A program made the translations under genes and the position numbers. A stretch of DNA of 64,000 nucleotides from Ancistrus triradiatus (taxonomy: Eukaryota > Chordata > Actinopteri > Siluriformes > Loricariidae), in NCBI GenBank assembly GCA_025084515.1, contig JAJAGP010000222.1, forward strand, positions 496,001-560,000, in the 5' to 3' direction. Positions within the stretch are counted from its first letter, which is position 1; each line of letters starts with the position of its first letter. Shown one piece after another: positions 1 to 11,227 of the stretch. The notes beneath the pieces are model-generated. The model was not told the origin of the DNA. It made no database searches and was given only the letters and a program-made list of their open reading frames with translations.

Positions 1-945
1 TATGGGTGGTGGATCATTGTCAGCACTGCACTGACAGGGAGTGCGTTTACATGCACTTAACTGTAGGAAATCATATTTTGTTAGTAATCCGATCAATGAG
101 TATGTGATATGACAATGAGTCAAACTTCGAACTTTAATATGAAGTAGTCAAAGTATTCATTTTCGTGTGTATATACTGCGTTTCAGAGTCTCCCCAAAAT
201 CTTCGATAGCCGTTTCGCTGCCTTTTTTGTGTCATGTTTACTTCCGGGGTTGCCAGATCCATCTAGAAAATGCTAAAGTCAGTGGAAGAAGAGGTCAAAT
301 AAAACCAAGTCTTCAAAAATACGCGGACGTGGCAACCACGGGGGAACGCTTTTGCACATGTGTAGTCCGATTACTGTAGTAAAAACCAGCTCTCTTCAAT
401 GGGTTTCTTAATCTGATTTCTAGATCAGAGTATAGAATACATGACCACTTGAATAATCGCATAACCACAGAAATCCAGCTATGACCGAATTAAGTGCATG
501 TAAACGCACTTGATGTGGTGTGTTAGTGTGTGTTCAGACACTGTAGTGCTGCTGGAGCTTTTAAGCACCGTGTTCACACTATTAGACACATCCACCTTAT
601 TGCTCCACCTTATAGATGTAAAGTCAGAGACAGTAGCTCATCTGCAGTTACACAGTTTGTGTTAGTCATCCTCTAATCCTACATCAGTGCTCACAGGACT
701 CTGTCTACATGATGCTGGTGGCTGGATATTTTTGGTTGGTGGACTATTTTCAGTCCAGCAGTAACACTGAGGTTGTTTAATACTCCAGCAGCACTGCTGT
801 GTCTGATCCACTCATACCAGTACAACTCACACTAACACACCACCACCATGGCAGTGCAGTGCTGAGAATGATCCACCGCCCAAATAGGACCTGATCTGTG
901 CTGGTCCTATGGGGGTCCTGACCATTAGAGAACAGAGTAAAGGGC
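1..945. mobile_element. Palindromic repeat element, interrupted by a nested insertion
   Basis: Bases 1-39 (TGGTGGATCATTGTCAGCAC) are the inverted counterpart of 862-886 (GCTGAGAATGATCCACCGCC). The body at 511-945 is the same family as the intact copy at 38950-39492, including ATTAGAGAACAGAGTAAA at its end. The left arm is cut by the window edge. Bases 40-510 are a separate element inserted in it. No coding capacity; movement must depend on enzymes supplied elsewhere. Confidence 0.8.
40..510. mobile_element. hAT-like MITE nested in the palindromic element
   Basis: Perfect 21-bp terminal inverted repeats at 40-60 and 490-510 (core GTGCGTTTACATGCACTTAA). Internal sequence such as CGATAGCCGTTTCGCTGCC is found in reverse orientation in the copy at 13325-13876. 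It interrupts the flanking palindromic family, so it is the younger insertion. I see no clear target duplication here; the hAT-like assignment comes from the other copy. Confidence 0.75.
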
Positions 946-1663
946 ATGTAGAGAAACCTGCATGAACCTGAGCTCAGTGGAATCGTACTTACATTCACCA
1001 AGTCAGTAGAGGGTCATACAGAGTTTGGAGTTTGTTTATTACTGGATTCTTTCCAATACTCATGGAAGCCATGTGACATCTGCTAAATATGAGTATAAAT
1101 AGCAGAGGGGGTTATGGGAAAATCTTTGGCTGCTCTAAATTAATATAAAGTGATAGAAACTTGGAGGTTTTATTGACTCGTTTAGTGTCTGCATTTGCCG
1201 GCTTGGAATCCATATTCTTGTTTAAACGTCTGCGTTTAAATGGAGGAACACGAAGATTATTTTAGAACTTGCATTCCCTGAACTAAATCCGTTGCAGTGC
1301 TTCAAACTGCCGGACAATAAAACTATTAGTGAAGGTTAAACAAGTTTCAAGAATGTAATGCACGCATACAGTCTGTCTCCCACATGTATTTGCGTGCATG
1401 AGGTCAGGATGTTTACTCTTCCTGCTGGTCTGTTCATGATCCACAGGGTCTGTGCACCATCATACGAACAAACAGTTTTTCTTTTTACATTTTTCAAAAA
1501 TCAGCAGCACTTACTGCTGCGCACGCTCGTCATGCACGCAGTCAGTTTTTCCAGGCCTTCCTCAGAGACGTTCTACAGGACAATGGCGTCTCAGGATTAG
1601 AGGAGCAGAGACGTAGCTAATTAAAATGCTGTAAATGTACATATATGTATAGAGTGTTTAACA

Positions 1664-1770
1664 CTAGACATTGTCACAAAGCAGCTTTAAAAAACACCAA
1701 GTCTGGATCGACCATGATCACTCAGAGGAGTCAGTGGCAAGGAGAAAACTGCCAGAAATACTTTGTGAGA
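1664..1770 (-). repeat. LINE 3' tail remnant
   Basis: CAAAGCAGCTTTAAAAAAC followed by GTCAGTGGCAAGGAGAAAAC resembles, in reverse, the tails at 36490, 40355, 41360 and 61290 (GCCACTGTCGC, AAGCTGCTTTGAGACAATG). Very short and diverged. Confidence 0.5.
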
Positions 1771-1802
1771 GGATTCAGGCTCCACTAATCCCTAGCAGTT
1801 AA

Positions 1803-2297
1803 TAGTACTGTGCAAAAGTCTTAATCCACCATTAGATTAGATATACCATTGTTTTAGCAGTGATGTAATGAGCATATAGGGTTATTACTCTGTCTCTTTA
1901 TTAGAATACAACCAGAAAATACAGGAAATTTGTATGCAGTATTAAAAAGCTGCTTCTATAGGCTACAATGGCAAGTATTTAGTGTGACCCGTACTTACAC
2001 TTGAGCAATAGCAGCATGTGCGGACTTCATTAGGATTCCAAGTTGACCAAGTTCTACAGTCTGAAGAAGCTTGATCAGGAATGGTCTTTTTGGAAGGGTA
2101 GCAGCCAAGAAACCACTTTTTCCAAAAAGGAAACCGGGTGAAAAGGCTAAGATATGCTGAATCTCACAAAGACTGTAATAAAGATCAGTGAAAAAGAGCA
2201 TCAATTATAATTATAATTGTCAACACTTATGTATGGTCATCATACCATTGCTGAAACAACAAATCTAATGACGGCCCAAGACTTTTGTCCAGTTCTG
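1803..2297 (+). mobile_element. Tc1/mariner-like deletion derivative (family A)
   Basis: The left end AGTACTGTGCAAAAGTCTTA and the right end CCCAAGACTTTTG are inverted. Between them a plus-strand transposase remnant reads NGLFGRVAAKKPLF, the N-terminal DNA-binding part of Tc1 transposases, then hits a stop (near 2158). The catalytic DDE half is deleted, so this copy is non-autonomous and decayed. Confidence 0.8.
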
Positions 2298-2417
2298 AAG
2301 GTCCTCTGAAGCCATAAATGTAGACATACGACATGTTTTGAATGTCTCAAATGATTGAGCTTAAGGTCCAGTTTTCAGGTGTCTCCAATGCCAAGCTTCT
2401 CGTGTGTGTGTGTGTGT

Positions 2418-2495
2418 ACACTGTTCAAAAGTCTTAGGCCACCTGTTGATTTATTGCTTTAGCAGTGGTATAATGACCATACATATAACATATTG
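2418..2495. mobile_element. Family A Tc1-like terminal fragment
   Basis: ACTGTTCAAAAGTCTTAGGC and the sub-terminal TTTAGCAGTGGTATAATGACC match family A ends; no partner end follows. It sits directly after a short TG run. Confidence 0.6.
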
Positions 2496-2639
2496 GCAAC
2501 GACTTGAATTGAATTTCAAACTTGGATTTGTCACTCCATAAATGTCCGCACCCAGGGTATCCTAGCAGTACATTACCCAGACAATCACACTTCCTCTACC
2601 AGCTTATCTTCTTCCCACAGTGCATCCTGGTGCCATCAC

Positions 2640-3085
2640 TTCCCCAGGTAAACTTCACTTCACTGTCCACATAATGTAAAAGAAACCTATGCTATACTCC
2701 GCTTCGCTGTGCTGTAACACGTTCTTCGTATCCAGCATTAGACGTTTCTGTTATTTATACCACAGTAACTCCTGTCCATGTGAATGAAGACGAGATGGGA
2801 CACATTACACTTGTTCATCGATGAACCTTGGGTGTTCATTTTCTGTGACCGGTTCATGGTTTGTCCCTTCTCAGAACTTAGTAGGTGCTCACCACCGCTG
2901 ACCAGGAACAGCCAGCATGCCTTGTTATAGAATATGCTCCTAGCCAGTAAATCGGCCATAACGATTTGCCCCTTTTTAAAGTTTCTCAAGCCTGAACGTT
3001 TCTCCCAGATCCAACACATCTACTATGAGAACTGTTCACTTAGCGTATAATATATCCCAGAGCTTAATGTGTGCTATGACATAAT
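2640..3085. mobile_element. Decayed DNA-transposon remnant
   Basis: TTAGACGTTTCTGTTATTTATACC, CCATGTGAATGAAGACGAG and CATCGATGAACCTTGGGTG belong to a dispersed fish repeat I recognise by sequence feel but cannot name. Reading frames are broken. Its right edge is about 90 bp upstream of exon A. Confidence 0.5.
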
Positions 3086-3176
3086 CAACACTTTGTTAGT
3101 CTGTGTGTGGTTTTAATGTTTTTGCTGATCTGTATAATATATAGCACTGCGATGTCCCTCTCTGTTTTTCTTCCAG

Positions 3177-3334
3177 GAGTGTGGTCGTTCAGGCCAAGAA
3201 GCCTCCAGCGGGCAGTGTGGCACTTAACACGGTGGTCAGTTCTGGTTCCTCCATTGGCACAGCAGGCTCGAGCAGCACCCCCAACATTTTCACTGCAGCT
3301 TCTGCTACTCCTAAAAGCATGATCAACACTACAG
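3177..3334 (+). CDS. nbea: neurobeachin exon A (linker region)
   Basis: Internal exon of 158 nt. The acceptor is TTTTTCTTCCAG ending at 3176 and the donor is GTAGAA at 3335. The first base completes a codon begun upstream; 52 open codons follow, and the last base starts a Gly codon finished by the next exon. The product includes VVQAKKPPAGSV and STPNIFTAASATPKSMINTT, which I recognise from the Ser/Thr/Ala-rich, probably disordered linker of neurobeachin. Neurobeachin is a large cytoplasmic scaffold of the secretory pathway and synapse that anchors PKA. The linker joins the N-terminal solenoid to the DUF1088-PH-BEACH-WD40 half. NBEA is preferred over LRBA because the linker and all downstream exons match NBEA. 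No upstream exon was found in 1-3176. Confidence 0.9.
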
Positions 3335-3569
3335 GTAGAACATTTTCTAGCCTTTTCTCTCTTTTACGTTTATTTCAGTCACATATACACTGATCACTCT
3401 TACTTTCTGGGTCCTTTATAATTAAGTCAATTAGATAAATCTCTCTTAAGGTTAGCTGGTTTCCTCAAAATGCCATCACGACAGCCAGTATTGGATCAGG
3501 AAATATCTCTTGTGTCCACTAGATGTCTCTGTTCACTATCATAGTGAATTCAGAGTTCCAGCAGAGAAG

Positions 3570-3790
3570 ACCAGCATTTTATTTTCCAATTATTGTTTAA
3601 AGTATTTAAAGTACTAAACTATGACTTATCCATGGAAAATCCAGCTGATTACTGAGTACTGAGTACTGACTGACCAGTGATATCCGTTTACTATCGTTCT
3701 GCTCCAGCCTGACCTGATGCCTCTTATACAACCACAGCTGTCTGTTTTTTTATTCTCAAATGTAGAAGATACATAAAACTGACCGAAACC
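3570..3790 (+). repeat. Diverged direct repeat, copy 1
   Basis: Shares TATCCATGGAAAATCCAGC, CTGACTGACCAGTGATATCC and CTCTTATACAACCACA, in the same order, with 5790-6060. Either an old dispersed element or a local duplication within this intron. Confidence 0.6.
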
Positions 3791-4109
3791 TAGATTAAAT
3801 GATAATCTGGGAAAGATTCTTTTAAAAAAACATTAAAAGGAAAATCTGGCGTTGCTGCTTTTCCTCTGAGAAGGATTAAGGGCTGTATAGCTTCATGAAG
3901 AGAAAGACATTACGTAGAAAAGCCCAACACTTCTTTGGACAACGCAGTCTGTTATATATACAGTAGCTGATCCAATCTAACCTTTAGAGAAAGAAGAGTG
4001 TTGTGTATCATTTTCATAGTATTTCAACAAAGTGTTATGTTTAAATTACATAATCTCGTGGAGTGATTACAGAATTTGAACAAGCCCTAATGCGTAGAGC
4101 CTCTCAAAA

Positions 4110-4330
4110 CAGCCTCAATTCTTCATGGCATGGATTCAGCAAGATGTTGAAAACATTCCTTTGAGACTCTGCTCCATGTTGAAATGGTTGCATCATGCAA
4201 TGCGTGCAGATTTTTCAGCTGCACCTTTATGCTGCCAATCTCCTGTTCTAAAACATCCCACAGGTGTTCTATCAGATTGTCATGTTCATGAAGCCAGTTT
4301 GAGACGACTTTTGCTTTCTGATAATCAAAA
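4110..4330. mobile_element. Transposon relic (same family as 59230-59965)
   Basis: CCTCAATTCTTCATGGCATGG, GAAAACATTCCTTTGAGA and CATCCCACAGGTGTTCTATC match in order the relic at 59.23 kb. Heavily decayed; no open frame of note. Confidence 0.55.
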
Positions 4331-4621
4331 TATTCTCAAAATATTTTGATTATCGATTATTTTTTTAATGAATATTCGGATTATGAACCGCTCAGTTACC
4401 AAAGAACGCATATGTAGCTGTCAGCCTTTTCATTTAGCTTGAGTTATGACAATGAAGACAAAGGTGAATACCTTAAAAATTCACTGTTTTAATAAATTTT
4501 CCTGCTAATACAAAAGAGAAATACATCTCCAACAAAACAGTCTTTCTCCTGTCAGAATTTAAAACCAGTGATGTGCAGCATTGAAAGTAGCAGCATTGAA
4601 ATCTAACAAAACCAAATCAGG

Positions 4622-5408
4622 ACAGTACTTGGTTCTCCTCATTAATTCATTCCAGGAGGCTTGTTGAGAACCGAAAACAAGTACCACAATTTTATCCCAT
4701 AAGGAATAATGTAAATTGAATTAATCTGTTCCAGACTCCCAGAAATCCACACTGTATAAGCATTATATGTACTAATGGAGTTGTATTGTACAGGCGCTCC
4801 CTGATTTACGATGGGAATATGTTCCGACAGATCCATCATAAGTTTGTATCGTGAACCGAGGAGTTAAATATAGTTCATACTATATCATAGCGGAGCCGAC
4901 CTTATTATTTAAAACCCTTGCATTAACCTACAGTTGGCCAAAATCATTAACACAAAGCTTATTTTAGAATAAAGTGTTGAAAAAGCTCACGCAATTTAGT
5001 GAGTAATGGATTGAAAGTGAAAAGTAAAAGCAAAACACTTAGTCTATTGATGAACTCCGGGTGCTAACTAAGCTAAGCTAACTGCAGCCTATGTGGAGCA
5101 TCCAATTTTGCTTTCACTTGGCTCTTATAAACTAACCTTTTTAGGACCCATGGAGACTTATTTGCACTAACAATACAGTACTGCAGATGTAAAAATAAAG
5201 AAAAACACGCTTATCACAGCAGAGATCTTCTCTGAGGGTTATTGTGAACCTGAATCACTGTGCTCTGAATCGTGACTCGTGAATCATGAATCGACTCATA
5301 CACGTTGAAGCAAGTGTGTCGAGAACCGAATCACATTTTTCGAGACAAAATGCGTCGAGAACTGAATTTGACGAGTTCCGAGGTGTTGGAGAACCAAGAT
5401 ACCACCGT
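4622..5408. mobile_element. GGTACC-ended non-autonomous element, copy 1
   Basis: Starts ACAGTACTTGGTTCTC and ends GAGAACCAAGATACCACC (inverted). The interior carries family hallmarks CATAAGGAATAATGTAAATT, CTACAGTTGGCCAAAATCAT and GACTTATTTGCACTAA. The ends are more decayed than in the 7654 copy. Confidence 0.75.
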
Positions 5409-5789
5409 CTCAACTTCTTAATGATTCAAGAGAACATGCATTTCGAAAGATGAAATGTTACCTCTGATACCATGAAGGAGGACGGCTTTTAACATTATCT
5501 AACTGACTAGTCGGCACAACTTACCGAGACGAATCGTCTTCACTGAGTGAGCTGACCTTTGCTCTTTAGACGCTCCAACATGGAGGATGTGCTTCCATCC
5601 CAACTAAGGTTGGATTTACAAAGGCTACCACTGACGACCTTTTTTTCGGAGTTAAGCGTGAAATTCCCCCACACTTTTGAGGCTCTTCTTCTTAATGCTG
5701 ACATTGCCGTTCTGTTATCTCACCAGCAAGTCGTAATTAAAATTTTAAAAATTATCTATTTTATTTAGATCCAAGATTGTTTTCCAAAT

Positions 5790-6060
5790 ATTGTTTCATT
5801 TATTGCTACGATCCATGGCAAATCCAGCCAATATCACTTTTAGCATCAGATTTCAATAGAGCAGAGACACTAGTACTCCAATGAGTTCTGACTGACCAGT
5901 GAGATCCATGGACTGTTGTTGTTCCACTTCAACCTCACCTAAATTTGCAAAACATCAGGTTATTGACACATTTATCAGTGTCTCTTATACAACCACAATA
6001 TTCTGGTTTTCTCAGTTGTAGAAAAGACAGATTAAAACATCCAACTAAGGTTAAATGGGC
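5790..6060 (+). repeat. Diverged direct repeat, copy 2
   Basis: Counterpart of 3570-3790: GATCCATGGCAAATCCAGCC, CTGACTGACCAGTGAGATCC and CTCTTATACAACCACA in the same order and at comparable spacing. Confidence 0.6.
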
Positions 6061-7428
6061 AGGATGGGTCATTTTGCTGATTTGAAAAATGCAATCAGTT
6101 TTTGATGCATGGAAATCGTGGTGAGTCGGGGTCCGAGAGTTCTTCTGGGAAGAGGTTTTCTGAAGTTCCTTTGAAATGCTGTGTACATCATCAGAAAACT
6201 CCCTGTCGCCAAGAGCCTTAACTACAATGCCAGCACTGTCCATATTTTCCAACAGCTAAATTAAAGAAAGAAAAAAACGTGACTTCATTATTAAGTCCTA
6301 CCTAAATCCCGTACACCAAGGGCATGAGGGAAGGAAGAAACGATTGATTTCTGATTTGACCAAAGCCTGCTTTAAGCCGGATCCGTGAAGCGTCACGTCT
6401 CCTAACGTCAACAAGGGACGCCTGTCCCTGCCAAAGCAAGTGACGGCTGTGTAATAGAGTTCCCATCCTCGACGGTCTCACGACAGCTCACGCTTTCAAT
6501 CGATGACAGTCCGTCCCTGTGATGTATCTATCACATGTTGGAGGCTTGAGGAGATGCTTCAGAGATGAGACTTTGGCAGGAACAGAAATGAGGGGAATGT
6601 ATACAGTGGTCTCTTGTGGGAAAGAGGCTGATTGTTACTCGATAGCTGCTTTTGATGTATTTTCGCCGCTTCCTGCCCAAATATATATTGTAATAGTTAG
6701 GAGTGACATTAGGGGTTTGTGATGTTGTGACGGCACGTTTTGAAACAAAATTTACTTGTCAGTACATGATATATGGAAATGTCATAGCCTTAGCTCTGAG
6801 ACGTCGAAGGGTGTTGGATGCATTCATTTGGACTGTGCTTTTATCTGAATGGAATTTCAATTTAGCTGAAGTGGTTCAAGCACCGCTGGAGATACCAGTT
6901 TTAGATGCTAGGGGTGTAACGATACACTCTGCTCATGATTCGATTCACGATACCGAGTTCACGAATCGATTTTTCTCACGGTAATTGATTTTACGTTTGA
7001 TAGAAGACATTCCTTTTCTTTTTCATGAAGTATAATTTGAAGTATTTCTTGTTTTTAACTACTGTAAGTGCACATTAGAAGCATAACCTACTGATCAAAA
7101 CCAAGTTGTAAGCCAATTTCAGTTCCCCCACCTCTTTTAATGGACAAGGCTACCATTGGGCCACCATGGACCAGATATCATATTGGTGGTACAGCAATCT
7201 GCTTTCTTTGTTAGGCCCAAATACCCTCTTGGTGTAAACTTGGTCTTAGTCCATTTCAGTCCACCACATTTTGTTGGCTGGATATTTATCACTGACAGTG
7301 ATTGTTTTGTTGAGGTATTCCAGCCACATCCCTGCACCATCATACCAGCACCATCATACACTCTTGCTGCAACTGCCGTCCTGGAGAATGATCTACCATG
7401 CAAAAAATAAGTGGCAGTCCCTTAAGTT

Positions 7429-7600
7429 ACATTTAGTCATTTAGCAGATGCCTTTATCCAGTGTGACTTAGAACTCATGAAACTGTACAATCAAAGCAGT
7501 TGTGGGTTAAGGGCCTTGTTCAGGGACCCAACAGTGGCAGACTGGAAGAAATGGGATTTGAACCCATAGTCCAGTATCTTAACGGCTAGTCCATCCCAGT
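7429..7600 (-). mobile_element. tRNA-derived SINE (family 1)
   Basis: On the minus strand it begins with a tRNA-like head: the reverse complements of AACGGCTAGTCC and TTTGAACCCATAG correspond to pol III A and B boxes. The tail reads CATTTAGTCATTTAGCAGA on the plus strand. Same family as 12360, 35329, 45322, 55305, 58637 and 61535. Confidence 0.8.
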
Positions 7601-7653
7601 TCCTTTCCATTGATGAATGGAGTAGGAATGGGCTCTACAGATGGGACACAATA

Positions 7654-8325
7654 CAGTGGTACCTCAGTTCTCATTGTTATTCCCATAAGGAATAATGTAA
7701 ATTGAATGAATCCGTTCCAGACCCCCAGAAAATCCACACTGTATAAGGCATTGTATGCGTTAATGGAGTTGTATTGTACAGGTGCTCTCTGATTTATGAT
7801 GGGGATATCATGAACCGATGAGTTTAATATAGTCTATACTATATAATTGCGGAGCCAACCTTATAAACAGCCTAGCTTAAAACATTTACATTAACCTACA
7901 GTTGGCCAAAATCATGAACACAAAGCTTATAATAAAGTGTTGAAAAGTCGAATGTAATTTATTGGGTAATGGATTGAAAAGTGAAAGAAAAACACTTACT
8001 GTATTTGAACTAAGGGCGCTAGCATAGCTGCTAATGCTAACTGCAGCCTGTATTCCGGAGGACTGTAATCAATATCTGTTTTAGGACCCATGGGGAATAG
8101 TTTGCACTAAGAATACAGTACTGTAGATGTAAAAATAAAGAAAAAACACAAGAAACACAGCAGAGACTCTTCTCTAAGCATGAGCCATTGTGAAACTGAA
8201 TCAGTGTACTGAATCGTGAGTTGAGTTTCGGCTGGAATGAGAACCGAGAATTTTTTCTAGTCAAAATGCATTGAGAATTGAATTCGACGAGTTCCCCAAG
8301 GTGGTCGAGAACCGAGGTACCACTG
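7654..8325. mobile_element. GGTACC-ended non-autonomous element, copy 2 (best preserved)
   Basis: The ends CAGTGGTACCTCAGTTCTC and GAGAACCGAGGTACCACTG are inverted, each flanked by TA (7652-7653 and 8326-8327), the duplication made by Tc1/mariner/pogo transposases. 672 bp with no transposase, so non-autonomous. It is the reference copy for the five others in the window. Confidence 0.85.
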
Positions 8326-8356
8326 TAATAGTATACCTCATAAAATAGTCTTATAT

Positions 8357-8835
8357 ATACTGCCTGGCCCAAAAAGGGTCACCACCTGGATTTAACTAAG
8401 CAAATACTTACATAGTTAAAAAAAGAGCCTCCCACCGGATAGTTAGTGCATTGGTGGTTATGTTTCAGCTGGCAACAAGTTCTTTAACCCTAACTGATGC
8501 AGTGAGGAGCTTCTCATTTGTGAAACCACCATGTCGAAAGACACCCTGTGGTCGTGGAAAAGATCTGTTTCAGAAGTGGTTCAGGGAGCATGAGCCATCA
8601 TTATCACACATGGATTGTCCACCACAGAGTCCAGAGCTGAACCCCATTGAGGATCTTTGGGATGTGCTGGAGAAGACTTTGCACAGTGGAACAAATCTCC
8701 CATCATCAATACAAGGTCTTGGGGGAAACTGAATGCAACTCTGGACAGAAATAATTGTGGTGGCATTGCAGAAGCTTGTGGAAACGATGCCACAGCAATA
8801 CGTGTCGTAATCAGTGCTAAAGGCGGCTCGGTGAA
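8357..8835 (+). mobile_element. Tc1-like deletion derivative (family B)
   Basis: The left end ACTGCCTGGCCCAAAAAGGG is a family B terminus. A plus-strand frame includes MDCPPQSPELNPIEDLWDVL, the region of the second catalytic acid of Tc1 DDE transposases, fused to unrelated-looking upstream residues; the N-terminal HTH part is missing. It ends within 80 bp of exon B. The right terminus is not clear. Confidence 0.8.
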
Positions 8836-8913
8836 ATATTATAAGTACATTCAAACTGTGTCTCTGGTTATACTCATTTCTGCGACCGGTTTATACTTTC
8901 TCTCATCTACTAG

Positions 8914-9037
8914 GGGCTGCAGAGCCTTCCACTTCATCCTGCTCTTCTTCTAGCTTTGTGAACGGAGCCACCAGTAAAAACCTACCCGCAGTGCAGACAG
9001 TCGGTCCAATGCCTGAAGACACCATGGAAAACATGAG
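8914..9037 (+). CDS. nbea: neurobeachin exon B (Ser-rich linker)
   Basis: Exon of 124 nt. The acceptor is TCATCTACTAG ending at 8913 and the donor is GTGAGC at 9038. Its first two bases complete the Gly codon left open by exon A, and it ends AG, two bases into a Ser codon. It encodes a Ser run (STSSCSSSS) followed by FVNGATSKNLPAVQTV and PMPEDTMENM, a well-conserved neurobeachin motif just before the alpha-helical DUF1088 region. Relative to the mammalian sequence I remember there is an extra EPST-type insertion in the Ser run; length changes in low-complexity linkers are common. The open frame continues past the donor for only two bases of this exon, so the GTGAGC splice site sets the end. 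Confidence 0.92.
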
Positions 9038-9427
9038 GTGAGCCAAAGCACACTGACATAAAAAGGCAATGTAGAACACCGTGCTCTTACCCTGGGCAGT
9101 TTTCTTTTGCATGGATAAATTTTGTTCCATCTGGGCCCCTGTTTACTCAGGGCTCTTTAAATTATCCTCATCTTCAGTCATGTAGAGATTCAGGGAACCA
9201 GTCTAGTACATATTATCTATTAGTAGGGTTGACGTTGCAATGTCCATTATGCAAAGCTCTACTCTAATAGGTCCAGGAACAGAAACACTACAACTTTTTT
9301 TTTTGTCAGAATCATACATTATGTTTTTGAGACTTCTGGGTTTCTGATAGTGATCCTCTAGTTGTATTTTTGATTGAAGGATGGAGAACATTTTGTGGTG
9401 GTTGTTTTGTGTTCATACCTTATTATC

Positions 9428-9600
9428 TACAGTACTGTACAAATATCTTAGGCCACCATTAGATTAGATATACAGTTGTTTTAGCAAAGATATAATGACC
9501 CTATATAAATATTTCTGTCTCTTTATTAGAATACAACCAGAAAATACAGAAAATTAGTATGGACTATTAAAACCATGAATAAAAAACAATTCGACATTTC
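9428..9600. mobile_element. Family A Tc1-like terminal fragment
   Basis: TACAGTACTGTACAAATATC plus sub-terminal AGATTAGATATACAGTTG and ACAACCAGAAAATACAG, as in the 1803 copy. The right half is absent. Confidence 0.7.
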
Positions 9601-9791
9601 TATCTGGGTGTGTGTTTTTTGTCAGTGAGAATATAATAAAAATCAATATTAGGACATCATTGTTAGTTCCTAAAAAGCTTAGGGCTTCTCTAGAAGGCCC
9701 TGAGGGTTCTATACTCATGGATACAGTGGGAAGTAGATTGATATGATGGATTGATAAAATCAGTAATTAGATTGAATGCAGTAGACTGATA

Positions 9792-10205
9792 CAGTACTGT
9801 GCAAAAGTCTTAGACCACCATTTGATTAGATATACAATTGTTTTAGCAGAGGTATAATGACCATTATAATTATTTCTCGGTCTCTTGGAGTATAGCCAGA
9901 AAATATAGGACATGTATGCAGTATTAGAAAATGAAACACAACAAAAAAAAACCTTCTAGGCTACAGAGGCAGGTGTTTATGGCTTCCTCCCCTTACACTT
10001 GAGCAATAGTAGCATCTGGCAGCTTCATTGGGATAACAAGTTAACCCTTCTACAGTCTGAAGAGGCTTCATCAGGAATGGTCTTCTTGCAAGGGTAGCAG
10101 CCAAGAAACCACTTTTTCAGAAGGGGAACAGGGTTAAAATGTGCTAAAGCTCACAGGATGGAATGAAGATCAGTGGAAAGTGACATTATTATGGAGTGAC
10201 AAATC
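9792..10205 (+). mobile_element. Family A Tc1-like deletion derivative
   Basis: Left TIR CAGTACTGTGCAAAAGTCTT after TA. The plus-strand remnant reads NGLLARVAAKKPLFQKGNRV. The right terminal repeat is missing. Confidence 0.75.
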
Positions 10206-10941
10206 CAATTAACCTAACATTTGTTTTTGGGTTGGGGTGGAAAATGGAATACTCTGAATAAACCCACACACACACCGAGAGGACATGCAACTGTACACAG
10301 CAGAGTCCGACGTGGACTCTGGTGTTGTGAGGGACCTCCTGGACCCAAACTTGTTTAGTCACATGTAGATTGACATGCTGGAAAGGCTGCCAGTCTATCG
10401 CAGCGTACCGTAAACGAACCCATCCTTTACGTTGTTAATGTCCAGCAGCTGGATTCTACCACCGAGCCACCAGAGATGCCATAAAATAGTAGTTTTGTGT
10501 TTGTTTGCGCGCGTGCGTGTGTGGATGTATGTGTAAATACCACAAGTTCACAAGAATTATCGAATGTATTCTCGATGGATCCTAGAGGTTTTAAAATGAA
10601 CCACTATGAAACGTCAGTCTAAACCAAATCAGCGGTAGACATTCAGATGTAGGTAAAATAATGCAGCTGTGTCTCATTGCCAGCAGAGGGTGCTGTTCAG
10701 GGTCGATGCTCTCTGTCTATGTCGTGTGATTAGATGGTTTCTGGATCTTTCTTTTGTTTCCGACTGAGGTGAAATGGCACAAGGTTTGGTTTTTGCTGCT
10801 GAGGTTGCCAAAAACAAGACATTGAACACCTTCCGTCACGTTTGGTACGGAGAGAGAGAGCAAGGAGTAAACTGAGCAGGGAAAGTTTCACACTCTTGTC
10901 GTTTAGTTAATGACAATAAAGAAATATTGAGTGGGTGTGTG

Positions 10942-11227
10942 TACCTTGTCTTGCTATACTTGTGGGGACCAAATATCCTTACAGTGGCAGGAAAACCTGG
11001 AATTTTCACTTGAGAGGACCGTTTTTCCAGTCCTCACTAATTTACTTGCTTTTCTTTCCTTTCCTTTTTTTTTTTTTTTTTTTTTAGAAAACTGGCAACT
11101 TTTATTTATTTATTTATGCTGAGGTTAAGGTTGGAGTAGATGTTTGTGTGTTTCATTAATTAGCTGCAGTAATGCCTCAATGCCATTCATGTCACTGAAA
11201 TGTCCTCACAAGTATAGCAAGACAAAG

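Larger units (their letters stand above)
1..3176 (+). other. nbea: nbea intron (5' part outside the window)
   Basis: Non-coding. It holds a palindromic element split by a nested hAT-like insertion (1-945), a LINE-tail remnant (about 1664-1770), a Tc1-like remnant (1803-2297), a terminal Tc1-like fragment (about 2418-2495) and a decayed DNA-transposon remnant (about 2640-3085). I see nothing recognisable in 946-1660. No exon with plausible splice sites and neurobeachin similarity was seen. Confidence 0.75.
3335..8913 (+). other. nbea: nbea intron A-B (5.6 kb)
   Basis: Bounded by GTAGAA and CTACTAG. Contents: a pair of diverged direct repeats (3570-3790 and 5790-6060), a transposon relic at 4110-4330, two copies of the GGTACC-ended family (4622-5408 and 7654-8325), a SINE (7429-7600) and a Tc1-like deletion derivative (8357-8835). 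The 6360-6560 stretch is unusually balanced in base composition. 6900-6985 resembles a decayed GATTCACGATAC-type repeat. I see nothing else in 6560-6900 or 6990-7425. Confidence 0.8.
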
